A DNA stretch of 64,000 bases from JAIXWP01 sp041391745 (GTDB lineage: Bacteria > Bacteroidota > Bacteroidia > Flavobacteriales_D > Sanyastnellaceae): contig JAWKNK010000001.1 of assembly GCA_041391745.1 (NCBI GenBank), positions 248,001-312,000 on the forward strand. The letters are read 5' to 3'. The translations under genes were made by a program, and so were the position numbers. Shown here in pieces: positions 20,424 to 29,384 of this stretch. Each line of letters opens with the position of its first letter. The first letter of the stretch is position 1. A model generated the notes under the pieces. That model saw only the letters and a list, made by a program, of their open reading frames with translations. It was not told the origin of the DNA and made no database searches.

Positions 20424-20431
20424 CGAAAGTA
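20424..20431 (-). promoter_or_regulatory. Candidate -7 box of gyrA
   Basis: On the minus strand TACTTTCG followed by C, identical over nine bases to the box ahead of parE. It predicts a leader of about 44 nt. No good -33 TTG is seen. The remainder of the 20377-20645 divergent gap holds no gene. Confidence 0.4.
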
Positions 20432-20593
20432 CGATTTTGCAGGCGTTTTATAAGTATAGAAACATTCCTTTTTTATTCACATTCCCACAATATTCTGTGA
20501 ATAATTAAATTGTATTTTGAAGCGGATTTGAAATTGCCCAAATACATTTGGAATGTCGGTAAAATTGATGTTTTATTGTATGCATATTCAAAG

Positions 20594-20616
20594 CAACTTT
20601 TTCGTACTAAAAGTTG
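20594..20616. promoter_or_regulatory. Inverted repeat in the clpC leader
   Basis: CAACTTTT, 7-nt loop, AAAAGTTG: a perfect 8-bp inverted repeat ending 29 bp before the clpC ATG. It could be an operator for a stress regulator or an RNA hairpin in the leader; nothing further decides. Confidence 0.4.
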
Positions 20617-20645
20617 TTGAATAAATAAGTAAAGACGGAGTAATT

Positions 20646-23231
20646 ATGAGTATGGAAGCTAAATTTTCCCCTCAGGTAAAGGATGTAATTACCTACAGTC
20701 GTGAAGAAGCTCTTCGATTGGGACACAGCTACATAGGGGTTGAGCACTTGCTTTTAGGGCTCATCCGTGAGGGCGAAAGTGTTGCCGTCAAAGTTTTGGT
20801 CAACCTTGGTGTTGATTTAGGTCAGTTGAGAAAAGTGATTGAAAGTTCAATCCGTTCCTCAGCGTCTCAAGCTACTGTTAAACCTGCTGCCTCTGGAATG
20901 ATTCCACTGGTAAAACAAGCAGAAAGAATTTTAAAGATTACCTACCTTGAAGCAAAAACTTTCAAGGCTACCTTAGTTGGTACGGAGCATTTGCTACTTT
21001 CAATTTTGAAAGATCAGGATAATGTGGCTACTAGATCATTGAAGTCGTTCAATATTGACTACCAAATCGTTCGTGACGAATTGGAAGGAATGGGCGGAAT
21101 GATTGATCCAAAAGACACTCCTCGCGCAGAATTGCCTTCTCCAGATGAGGATGACGACGATAGATTCGGCACTGGTTCTTCTTCAGGTTCTTCTAAAAAA
21201 CCAGGAGACAACAAAAGCAAAACACCTGTTCTAGACAATTTTGGTCGTGATTTGACCAAACTTGCTGAAGAAGGAAAACTTGATCCGATTGTTGGTCGCG
21301 AAAAAGAAATTGAACGTGTTTCTCAAATTCTTAGCCGACGTAAGAAAAACAACCCTATTCTCATTGGAGAACCAGGCGTTGGTAAATCAGCAATTGCTGA
21401 GGGTCTTGCCTTAAGAATCATTCAGAAGAAAGTTTCTCGTGTGCTATTCAACAAGCGCATTGTAACGCTCGATATCGCTTCTCTTGTGGCTGGTACTAAG
21501 TACCGTGGTCAATTCGAGGAGCGTATGAAAGCAGTAATGAATGAGTTGGAAAAATCTCCAGACGTGATTCTTTTCATCGATGAAATTCATACAATTGTTG
21601 GAGCTGGTGGCGCAAGTGGTTCGCTTGATGCGAGCAACATGTTCAAGCCTGCATTAGCTAGAGGTGAAATTCAATGCATCGGTGCTACTACCCTTGATGA
21701 ATATCGCCAATACATTGAGAAAGACGGAGCTTTGGAACGCCGATTCCAAAAAGTAATCGTTGATCCAACAACAATCGACGAAACGATTCAGATTCTTCAC
21801 AATATTAAAGACAAGTATGAAGAGCATCACAGTGTGACTTACACTGATGAAGCTATTGAAGCTTGTGTGAAATTGACTTCTCGCTACATCACTGATCGTC
21901 ATCTTCCAGACAAAGCAATTGATGCTTTGGATGAAGTTGGTTCGCGTGTTCACTTGAACAATATCAATGTTCCTAAAGAAATAATCGATATTGAAAAGAG
22001 CATTGAAGATGTAAAAGAAGAGAAGAATCAAGTGGTTCGTTCTCAGAAGTATGAAGAAGCTGCGAAACTTCGCGACAAGGAAAGACAACTTCAAGAGAAA
22101 TTAGAAGAAGCAAAACGCAAGTGGGAAGAAGATACCAAAACACATCGTGTTGCGGTAACAGAACACAACGTAGACGAAGTGGTAGCCATGATGACTGGAA
22201 TTCCTGTTACACGTGTAGCAGAAAAAGAAAGTGGCAGATTGGCGAAAATGGATTCTGAGTTGGAAGGAAAAGTAATTGGTCAAGATGCTGCGATTAAAAA
22301 GGTAGTGAAAGCTATCAAGAGAAATCGCGCAGGTTTGAAAGATCCTAATCGTCCAATTGGTTCGTTTGTATTCTTAGGTCCTACTGGAGTTGGTAAAACA
22401 CAACTTGCAAAAGAACTTGCAAAATACTTGTTCGATTCAGAAGAAGCTTTGATCAGAATTGACATGAGTGAATACATGGAAAAATTCGCTGTGTCACGTT
22501 TGGTAGGAGCGCCTCCAGGTTATGTTGGATACGAAGAAGGTGGTCAGTTGACGGAGAAGGTTCGTCGTCGCCCTTACAGCATCGTACTTCTTGATGAGAT
22601 TGAAAAAGCTCACCCAGATGTATTCAACTTGCTACTACAAGCGTTGGATGATGGACAAATGACAGATAGTCTTGGAAGAAAAATTGATTTCAAGAACACT
22701 ATTATTATCATGACTTCTAACATCGGAGCAAGACAACTTCAGGACTTCGGAACTGGCGTTGGCTTTGGAACTTCTGCAAGAACTTCTTCAGAAGAAGCTG
22801 ATAAAAAAGGTGTAATTGAAAATGCGTTGAAGAAAGCATTTGCTCCTGAATTCTTGAACAGAATTGATGATTTGATCGTGTTCAATGCATTGAAGAAAGA
22901 AGATATCTTCCAAATCATCGACATCGAATTGGCAAAACTCTTCCATAGAGTTACTGATCTTGGATACTTCATCAAATTGACTGACGAAGCTAAAGATTAC
23001 ATTGCTGATAAAGGCTATGATGAGAAGTTTGGTGCTCGTCCTTTGAAACGTGCCATTCAGAAATATCTCGAGGATCCAATTGCTGAAGAAATCATCAACA
23101 GTCAATTGAAACCAGGCGATACTTTGATGGTAAGCTTCAACAGTGAGACCAGCGAACTTGAAATGAAAGTTGAAAAAGGAAAGCCTTCTAAGAAGGAAGA
23201 AAAAACGAAAGATTCCGGAAGCGACGAATAA
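20646..23231 (+). CDS. clpC: ATP-dependent Clp protease ATPase subunit ClpC
   Basis: 861 residues, AAA+ unfoldase that feeds proteins to ClpP. The N-terminal double ClpN repeat (about 5-145: RLGHSYIGVEHLLLGLIREG, then LVGTEHLLLSIL) is followed by an acidic Ser-rich linker, AAA-1 with Walker A GEPGVGKS (about 240) and Walker B VILFIDEIH, a middle domain with a UVR-like motif (YEEAAKLRDKE, about 468), and AAA-2 with GPTGVGKT (about 577) and LLDEIEKAHPDV. The middle UVR motif identifies ClpC rather than ClpA or ClpB. The Lys/Glu-rich C-terminal tail makes it longer than the Bacillus protein (810). Start ATG at 20646; a second Met two codons on is possible. Confidence 0.95.
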   Translation: MSMEAKFSPQVKDVITYSREEALRLGHSYIGVEHLLLGLIREGESVAVKVLVNLGVDLGQLRKVIESSIRSSASQATVKPAASGMIPLVKQAERILKITYLEAKTFKATLVGTEHLLLSILKDQDNVATRSLKSFNIDYQIVRDELEGMGGMIDPKDTPRAELPSPDEDDDDRFGTGSSSGSSKKPGDNKSKTPVLDNFGRDLTKLAEEGKLDPIVGREKEIERVSQILSRRKKNNPILIGEPGVGKSAIAEGLALRIIQKKVSRVLFNKRIVTLDIASLVAGTKYRGQFEERMKAVMNELEKSPDVILFIDEIHTIVGAGGASGSLDASNMFKPALARGEIQCIGATTLDEYRQYIEKDGALERRFQKVIVDPTTIDETIQILHNIKDKYEEHHSVTYTDEAIEACVKLTSRYITDRHLPDKAIDALDEVGSRVHLNNINVPKEIIDIEKSIEDVKEEKNQVVRSQKYEEAAKLRDKERQLQEKLEEAKRKWEEDTKTHRVAVTEHNVDEVVAMMTGIPVTRVAEKESGRLAKMDSELEGKVIGQDAAIKKVVKAIKRNRAGLKDPNRPIGSFVFLGPTGVGKTQLAKELAKYLFDSEEALIRIDMSEYMEKFAVSRLVGAPPGYVGYEEGGQLTEKVRRRPYSIVLLDEIEKAHPDVFNLLLQALDDGQMTDSLGRKIDFKNTIIIMTSNIGARQLQDFGTGVGFGTSARTSSEEADKKGVIENALKKAFAPEFLNRIDDLIVFNALKKEDIFQIIDIELAKLFHRVTDLGYFIKLTDEAKDYIADKGYDEKFGARPLKRAIQKYLEDPIAEEIINSQLKPGDTLMVSFNSETSELEMKVEKGKPSKKEEKTKDSGSDE

Positions 23232-23240
23232 ATATTAAAA

Positions 23241-23271
23241 GACCCCGAAAAATTTTCGGGGTCTTTTTTTT
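23241..23271. terminator. Strong bidirectional terminator clpC / mutB
   Basis: Eleven-pair stem GACCCCGAAAA/TTTTCGGGGTC flanked by A-run and nine T, placed between the convergent clpC and methylmalonyl-CoA mutase genes. Confidence 0.92.
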
Positions 23272-25329
23272 TACTGATATCCTTTTATAAGAACATCAAG
23301 AATGTCTTTTGCTGCAAGTGGTATTTTGGTCCCTGGACCAAATATACCAACGCATCCTGCCTCGTATAGATAATCATAATCTTGCTCTGGAATTACTCCA
23401 CCGGCTACAACTAGAATATCTCCTCTGCCTTGATTTTTTAATTCAGCAATCAATGCTGGAACTAGCGTTTTATGTCCTGCCGCGAGCGAAGATGCACCGA
23501 CAACGTGCACATCATTTTCGATGGCTTGTTTTGCTACTTCCTCAGGAGTTTGGAATAAGGGTCCAATGTCCACATCGAAGCCCATATCAGCAAAGCTGGT
23601 TGATATTACTTTGGCACCACGGTCGTGACCATCCTGCCCCATTTTTGCGATCATGATTCTAGGGCGTCTGCCCGCGAGTTGAGCAAACTCGTCAGCCATT
23701 TTTTTGGCATCTATAAAGTCATTATCCATTTTCGATTCTGCTGAATAAACTCCACTTACACTTCGGATTTGCGCCTTGTATCGACCAAAAACTTTTTCGA
23801 GCGCCATAGATATTTCGCCGAGAGAAGCGCGGTTGCGAGCTGCTTTTACGGCCAGATCAAGAAGGTTTCCTTCCCCACTCTTTGCTGCTTCTGTCAAGGC
23901 GTTCAAACTTTCCTGACAAGCGTTTTCATCTCGTTCATTACGCAATTTATTCAATCGTGCAATTTGTGCTTCACGAACTGCGGTATTGTCGACTTCCAGA
24001 ATATCCATCTTCGTGTTTTCCTCTACTTCGTAGAGATTTACTCCGATAATTTTATCCTTTCCAGAATCAATTCGAGCTTGCTTTCGTGCGGCAGCTTCTT
24101 CAATACGAAGTTTTGGTAAACCCGCCTCAATCGCTTTAGTCATGCCTCCCAATTCTTCAACTTCTTGAATAAGTGCCCAAGCTTTTTTGGCAATATTTTG
24201 AGTGAGTTGTTCTACATATTCCGAACCAGCCCAAGGGTCAATGGCTCTACAGGTATCTGTTTCGTTTTGAATATACAATTGCGTGTTTCTTGCGATGCGC
24301 GCAGAAAAATCTGTAGGTAAAGCAATAGCTTCATCTAATGCATTGGTATGCAAACTTTGAGTTCCTCCGAAAGAAGCTGCAAGCGCCTCGATGCATGTTC
24401 TAGCAACATTGTTGAATGGGTCTTGTTTTGTCAAACTCCATCCACTCGTTTGGCAATGCGTTCTTAAAGCGAGTGATTTTGGATTTTTTGGATCGAATTG
24501 CTTTAACAATTTAGCCCATAAAATTCGACCAGCGCGCATCTTGGCAATTTCTTCAAAATGGTTCATTCCGATGGCCCAAAAGAAAGAAAGTCGAGGTGCA
24601 AAATCATCTACACTCATACCTGCATTGGATACCTGGCACGTACATACTCCAATCCATCGGCAAGTGTTAAGCAAGCTCTTGTTCTAAGGTAGCTCCAGCT
24701 TCTTGCATGTGGTAGCCACTGATCGAAATCGCATTGAATTTCGGCATATTCTTCGAGGTGTATTCGAAGATATCCGAAACTATTTTCATACTTGGAGTTG
24801 GTGGATAGATGTATGTATTTCTCACCATAAACTCCTTCAAAATGTCATTCTGAATTGTTCCACTGAGTTTATCTTGTGAAACACCTTGTTCTTCAGCAGC
24901 GAGAATGTAAAAAGCGAGTATTGGAATTACTGCCCCATTCATCGTCATTGAAACCGACATCTCATCCAATGGAATTTCATTGAACAAAACTTTCATGTCG
25001 AGAATAGAATCGATTGCGACACCCGCCTTTCCTACATCACCCACTACACGTGGATGATCTGAATCGTAACCGCGGTGTGTAGCCAAATCGAAAGCTACAC
25101 TCAACCCTTTTTGTCCTGCCGCTAAATTTCTTTTGTAAAAAGCATTAGATTCTTCTGCTGTACTGAAACCAGCGTATTGACGAATTGTCCAAGGACGAAT
25201 GGCATACATACTTGCATATGGACCTCTTAGGAAGGGCACAACTCCAGCGCCGAATCCTGACTGAACAAAATCTTGATTTACAGATGCGCCAGCTGGTTTA
25301 AGAGCAATATTTTTAAAATCAATTTTCAT
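23271..25329 (-). pseudogene. mutB: Methylmalonyl-CoA mutase large subunit, frame-disrupted
   Basis: Catalytic subunit that interconverts succinyl-CoA and methylmalonyl-CoA using adenosylcobalamin. Two reading frames together encode a whole subunit of about 700 residues. The upstream part (25329-24667) holds the TIM-barrel start with RPWTIRQYAGFSTAEESN and ends at GATLEQELA. The downstream part resumes at NAGMSVDDFAPRLSFFW (from 24626) and includes the C-terminal B12-binding domain with MGQDGHDRGAKVI (cobalt-ligand DxHxxG). The missing middle, TLADGLEYVRA, is readable in the third frame at 24667-24635, so at least two indels lie within about 45 bp. The apparent start inside the second part is not real. 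Either a sequencing error or a recently inactivated gene. It overlaps mutA by 11 bp. Confidence 0.88.
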
Positions 25330-26659
25330 CTTGTCCTCCTCTTAATGCTGATTCCACGCATGCTACGAGATAATTTTCATTTTTCAATGAAACCTCTTTT
25401 TTCAATTGAAGCTTATCTACAAATTTGTTGACTCCAACAATTACTTTATCTCCGAAATCAATACTCTCTTCAAGCATTTGTTTTGATAAATGAACTTTTT
25501 CATCGAAAGCATCCCATGCCTTGTTCAGGCCACCAAGGTCTTCAATCCATTGAAACATTTCCCATGATTTTTCGGCCAATTCATCAGTCAAGTACTCAAT
25601 GTAAAACGACCCTTTACTCACATCTTCTAATTCACAGAAATAACTTTCTTCTCTGAGCAAATGCATGATATTTCGAGACCAGCGCAATGCATCTTCATCG
25701 TTGCTTTCGAGTAAAGAATTATATGATGAAACAATGCTCACATCCACATTTCCAATAATTGCAGACATCGCTTGAGATGTGTTTCTCAATAAATTGTTGT
25801 GAATGTCCAACGTTGTTTGAAGATAGGTACTTGTTGATGCAACAACATAAGGATTCAATGTACAAGAATGAACTGGAGAATACGCTGAAATTACATTTGC
25901 ATATAATGTTCGGAATGCGCGATACTTGGCAATCTCCGGAAAATAAGATGAGCTTGTTTCAAAATAGCAAGCAATCATTGCCGAAATATCATCGACCAAC
26001 AATTTCTGAGAAGTCAATTTTTGAATCCACTCATTTGTTTCTGCAACGGCGTAGGTTAAACACTGAACTATACTTCCACCCTTTTTATGGATTTTTGTAG
26101 CATTAACTCCAAAAACTCTCCACTTCTTTTTTAGCTGAAAAAAAACTTCAGATCGAACTTTCAACTCTGTATCAGAAATCTTGTCGGCAGAAGCTGAATT
26201 AAAACTTCCAGATGTATTTTCAATTGCTACATTCTCATTCATCATGAATGCCGCGAAGTCATTCATAAAATTCGCATGAATTCCCTTTCCATCAAAATGA
26301 ACGCTGATATAATCCAGATGCACATTTTCGAACAGCGTTTTAAAATTTATCTTTTCATTATTTTCAAAAGAAATAGAAAGGTGATTTGCTCCTCCCATTA
26401 GTGAGTTGAGCATAATTTGATTCGTTTCTTTTTCCGAAGAGAAATTGATTCTTTGTCCACTGCCCCATTCTTTGATAGATTTTTCAAATCTTTGGAAGCG
26501 AGGTTGATAAGAAGTGAAATATGGTGGAACTTCAATGCCATCACCAATATTCCAGATTAAAGACTCATAAGGTTTTTCACCGAGTTCTTTCATCACACGC
26601 GATTTCCATGTATCGAAATCGGTTGCTTTAAAATCTTGAAAATCCAGTTCTTTTTTCAT
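25319..26659 (-). CDS. mutA: Methylmalonyl-CoA mutase small subunit
   Basis: 446 residues; the non-catalytic partner in the heterodimer, a degenerate copy of the large subunit. Recognisable family features are the N-terminal DFQDFKATDFDTWKSRVMKE, LIWNIGDGIEVPPYF (substrate-channel region), ISAYSPVHSCTLNPYVVAST and the EDLGGLNKAWD helix; it lacks the DGHDRG cobalamin-binding motif, as expected. Overlap with the large-subunit gene suggests translational coupling. The -7 box TAAGTTTG lies 4 nt ahead of the ATG, which predicts a leaderless transcript divergent from csaA. Confidence 0.9.
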   Translation of the reverse strand: MKKELDFQDFKATDFDTWKSRVMKELGEKPYESLIWNIGDGIEVPPYFTSYQPRFQRFEKSIKEWGSGQRINFSSEKETNQIMLNSLMGGANHLSISFENNEKINFKTLFENVHLDYISVHFDGKGIHANFMNDFAAFMMNENVAIENTSGSFNSASADKISDTELKVRSEVFFQLKKKWRVFGVNATKIHKKGGSIVQCLTYAVAETNEWIQKLTSQKLLVDDISAMIACYFETSSSYFPEIAKYRAFRTLYANVISAYSPVHSCTLNPYVVASTSTYLQTTLDIHNNLLRNTSQAMSAIIGNVDVSIVSSYNSLLESNDEDALRWSRNIMHLLREESYFCELEDVSKGSFYIEYLTDELAEKSWEMFQWIEDLGGLNKAWDAFDEKVHLSKQMLEESIDFGDKVIVGVNKFVDKLQLKKEVSLKNENYLVACVESALRGGQDEN

Positions 26660-26663
26660 CGTT

Positions 26664-26671
26664 CAAACTTA
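26664..26671 (-). promoter_or_regulatory. -7 box of mutAB, 4 nt from the start codon
   Basis: Minus-strand TAAGTTTG, then AACG, then the mutA ATG. If the box is centred at -7, transcription begins at or one base before the ATG. Confidence 0.6.
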
Positions 26672-26698
26672 CGTTAAGCAAAATAAAAAAGCATAGGT

Positions 26699-26706
26699 TA
26701 TTTTTG
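26699..26706 (+). promoter_or_regulatory. -7 box of csaA, 4 nt from the start codon
   Basis: TATTTTTG, then GGAA, then the csaA ATG at 26711; predicts a leaderless mRNA. It sits back-to-back with the mutA box in a 51-bp divergent gap. Confidence 0.6.
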
Positions 26707-26710
26707 GGAA

Positions 26711-27049
26711 ATGGAAAAAATAAGTTGGGATGATTTCACAAGAGTTGAAATCCGTGTAGGCACTGTTATATCAGCGGAATTGAACGCTGGCGCTTCAAAA
26801 CCTGCATTCAAGCTTTCAATTGATTTTGGACAAGAATTAGGCATCTTAAAATCGAGTGCTCAAATCACTGACTATTATACGATTGAAAGCCTTGTGGGCT
26901 CACAAATAATGGCAGTAGTCAACTTTCCAGAGAAGCAAATTGGCAAATCAATAAGTCAATGTTTGGTTCTCGGGGTACATGATGAAAAAGGCGCGGTAAT
27001 CCTTATGCGACCTGAATTTAAAGCGCCAAATGGCAGTAGAATGCTCTAA
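26711..27049 (+). CDS. csaA: CsaA-like tRNA-binding-domain protein
   Basis: 112 residues, entirely an OB-fold tRNA-binding domain: FTRVEIRVGTVISAE, KPAFKLSIDFG, LKSSAQITDYYT, VNFPEKQIG and the closing PNGSRML match the CsaA family closely. CsaA dimers in Bacillus act as a protein-export-related chaperone; RNA binding is also described for this fold. Cytosolic, no signal peptide. Divergent from mutA, and its predicted transcript is leaderless. Confidence 0.88.
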   Translation: MEKISWDDFTRVEIRVGTVISAELNAGASKPAFKLSIDFGQELGILKSSAQITDYYTIESLVGSQIMAVVNFPEKQIGKSISQCLVLGVHDEKGAVILMRPEFKAPNGSRML

Positions 27050-27052
27050 AAA

Positions 27053-27083
27053 TTGAAAAGTGTAATAAATACACTTATGTTTG
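27053..27083 (+). promoter_or_regulatory. Promoter with embedded inverted repeat, upstream of GH13 gene
   Basis: TTG (27053-27055), 20-nt spacer, TATGTTTG (27076-27083): a near-ideal Bacteroidota promoter. Between the boxes lies a perfect inverted repeat AAGTGTA-N5-TACACTT (27058-27076) touching the -7 box, a plausible operator. Leader about 16 nt. Confidence 0.7.
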
Positions 27084-27102
27084 TGAATCTATAACCAAGC
27101 CA

Positions 27103-28506
27103 ATGAAACAAATCACAATTTTAAGTCTTGCAATGGGACTTTTGGTTTCTTCTTGTGGGATGAAGCCATCACCAGATAGCACTTCAACCGCTGAAAACGT
27201 GGGACATAGCGAAACCAAAGTTTTGCGTCATCCCGAATGGTCTAAAAACGCCACTATCTATGAAGTGAATCTGCGTCAACATACACCTCAGGGAACTTTC
27301 AATGCTTTTGCTAAAGATTTGAATCGACTTGACAGTATGGGGGTCGATATCATTTGGTTGATGCCCGTACATCCTATCGGAAAGGAAAACCGCAAAGGCA
27401 GTTTGGGAAGTTATTACAGTGTAATGGACTACAAAGGAATCAATCCAGAATTTGGAACGCTTGCTGATTTCAAATCATTGGTTGCAGAAGCTCATAAGAG
27501 AGGAATGAAAGTAATTATTGATTGGGTAGCCAATCACACCTCTTGGGACAATGCCTGGGCAAAGAACCATCCTGAATATTACACGCATGATAGTGTGGGT
27601 AATTTTGTGCCTCCGGTTGCCGATTGGTCCGATGTGATTGATCTTAACTACGACAATAAGGAAATGCGTGCGGCTATGATAGACGCAATGAAATATTGGA
27701 TTTCAGAATGTGATGTGGATGGTTTCAGATGCGATGTTGCAATGGAAGTTCCAACTGATTTTTGGGACAGCGCTAGAATGGCATTAGATAGCATCAAGCC
27801 GGTATTTATGTTGGCTGAAGCTGAGCAAAAAGACCACCACCTGAAAGCATTCGATATGAGCTACAGTTGGGAGTTTATGCACCTAATGAATCAAATTGCA
27901 AAAGGTGAAAAAGCACTGAATGACATTGACGCCTATTTAGCCAAACAAGATACTGCATTCCCGAAAAGTGCCTACAGAATGTCATTTACCACAAACCATG
28001 ATGAAAATACTTGGAACGGCACGGGCAATGAAAGATTAGGTAAAGGAAGAATGGTGTACGACGTGCTGGCTATGACGTTGAATGGAATGCCTTTGGTTTA
28101 TAGCGGACAAGAAGGTGGAGAGCAATATCCAGATGGAAAACCGCACAGATTGCGCTTCTTTGATAAAGACACTGTGAACTGGAACGGCTACAAATACGAA
28201 GACTTCTACTCTACTCTTTTCCATGCACACAAAGACAACCCAGCACTTTGGAATGGTTCATTGGGTGGAAGTGCTAAAAGAATCAAGACGTCAAGTGATG
28301 ATGTGATTTATGCATTTTCTAGAAAAGTAGATAAGAATGAAGTCGTAGTATTATTGAACTTCAGTGATAAACCACAGAAAATCGACTTTATTGATGATCT
28401 TCCAGAAGGAGATTTTTTAAGCATTTTCAATAACGAGACATTCAGCATCTACTCAAAAGGTGATGTGAAATTGCCAGCATATGGCTACCAAGTTTTTGTA
28501 AAATAA
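27103..28506 (+). CDS. GH13 alpha-amylase family lipoprotein
   Basis: 467 residues. Lipoprotein signal MKQITILSLAMGLLVSSCG with the lipidated Cys in VSSC, so membrane-anchored. The TIM barrel carries the GH13 catalytic set: nucleophile Asp211 in DGFRCDVA, acid/base Glu239 in MLAEAEQ, and transition-state Asp300 in TTNHDENTW; region I is VIIDWVANHTS. It therefore hydrolyses or transfers alpha-1,4-glucans. A C-terminal beta domain follows (VVVLLNFSD). Its companion GH13 gene lies beyond prmC. No susC/susD pair is present in the window. The promoter shows an inverted-repeat operator candidate. Confidence 0.9.
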   Translation: MKQITILSLAMGLLVSSCGMKPSPDSTSTAENVGHSETKVLRHPEWSKNATIYEVNLRQHTPQGTFNAFAKDLNRLDSMGVDIIWLMPVHPIGKENRKGSLGSYYSVMDYKGINPEFGTLADFKSLVAEAHKRGMKVIIDWVANHTSWDNAWAKNHPEYYTHDSVGNFVPPVADWSDVIDLNYDNKEMRAAMIDAMKYWISECDVDGFRCDVAMEVPTDFWDSARMALDSIKPVFMLAEAEQKDHHLKAFDMSYSWEFMHLMNQIAKGEKALNDIDAYLAKQDTAFPKSAYRMSFTTNHDENTWNGTGNERLGKGRMVYDVLAMTLNGMPLVYSGQEGGEQYPDGKPHRLRFFDKDTVNWNGYKYEDFYSTLFHAHKDNPALWNGSLGGSAKRIKTSSDDVIYAFSRKVDKNEVVVLLNFSDKPQKIDFIDDLPEGDFLSIFNNETFSIYSKGDVKLPAYGYQVFVK

Positions 28507-28511
28507 AGAAT

Positions 28512-29384
28512 ATGAATAATAAAGTTGCGGACAATACAGCTGCTTCAATGCATCAATATTTGATGACACAGTTGTCCGAACTTTATTCCGAGCGCGAAGC
28601 TCAAAACATTGTATCCATTCTGTTCCAATCTTTAAAAAATTGGAATAGAATGGATTTTTTAATGAATAAATCCGAAAGACTTTCAGAATCCGAAATACTC
28701 CATTTTCATTTTAAGCTCAAAGAATTAAAGTCCGGAAAACCCATTCAATATGTGCTTTCAGAAACTTTTTTTTATGGGAGTAAGTTCTATGTATCTCCTT
28801 CTGTATTGATACCTCGACCAGAGACGGAAGAACTTGTGGATTTAATTTTAAAAAAAGAAAAGGAAGGTCAACTTCAAGTTTTAGACATCGGTACCGGAAG
28901 TGGATGCATTCCCATTTCTATTCAAAAGAAAAAAAGAGATTGGAGCGTATTCGGTCTTGATGTATCAGATGCGGCATTAGAAGTAGCTAATTCAAATAAC
29001 AAACTCAACGAAGCCAATGTTGAATTTTTGAAATGTGACATTCTTAATGAGGTTCCTAGTCTTAAAAATTTAGATGTCGTCATTTCAAATCCTCCATACG
29101 TATTAGAATCGGATAAAACCGAGATGACAGCGGGTGTCTTGGATTGGGAACCGCATTTGGCGCTATTTGTAGAAGATTCTAATCCGCTTCAATTCTATAT
29201 AAGAATCACTGATATCCTTCCAAAAATATTGAAAATTGGAGGGCGTGTTTATTTGGAAATACATGAACGTTTCGGCCAAGCATTGAAGGAATATATTTCT
29301 ACAAAGTCCTCCAGCCCGATAGAAATCATCCAAGATTTACAAGGAAAAGATAGAATCATCACTTTTACATATTTGCCAATATGA
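28512..29384 (+). CDS. prmC: Peptide chain release factor N5-glutamine methyltransferase
   Basis: 290 residues. PrmC methylates the GGQ glutamine of release factors RF1/RF2. Visible are the N-terminal helical domain, PIQYVLSETFFYGSKFYV, VLIPRPETEEL, the SAM site LDIGTGSGCIPIS, and the diagnostic VISNPPYV catalytic motif. It sits 5 bp after the first amylase gene and overlaps the second one by 4 bp (ATGA), so a housekeeping enzyme is embedded in a glucan-degradation transcript; expression may thus depend on the amylase promoter unless an internal promoter exists. Confidence 0.93.
   Translation: MNNKVADNTAASMHQYLMTQLSELYSEREAQNIVSILFQSLKNWNRMDFLMNKSERLSESEILHFHFKLKELKSGKPIQYVLSETFFYGSKFYVSPSVLIPRPETEELVDLILKKEKEGQLQVLDIGTGSGCIPISIQKKKRDWSVFGLDVSDAALEVANSNNKLNEANVEFLKCDILNEVPSLKNLDVVISNPPYVLESDKTEMTAGVLDWEPHLALFVEDSNPLQFYIRITDILPKILKIGGRVYLEIHERFGQALKEYISTKSSSPIEIIQDLQGKDRIITFTYLPI

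Noticed and set aside
23271..24674. Separate protein of 467 residues starting MLNTCRW
   Set aside because: The first 17 residues match nothing in the mutase family; the frame is simply the downstream part of a frame-disrupted mutB.
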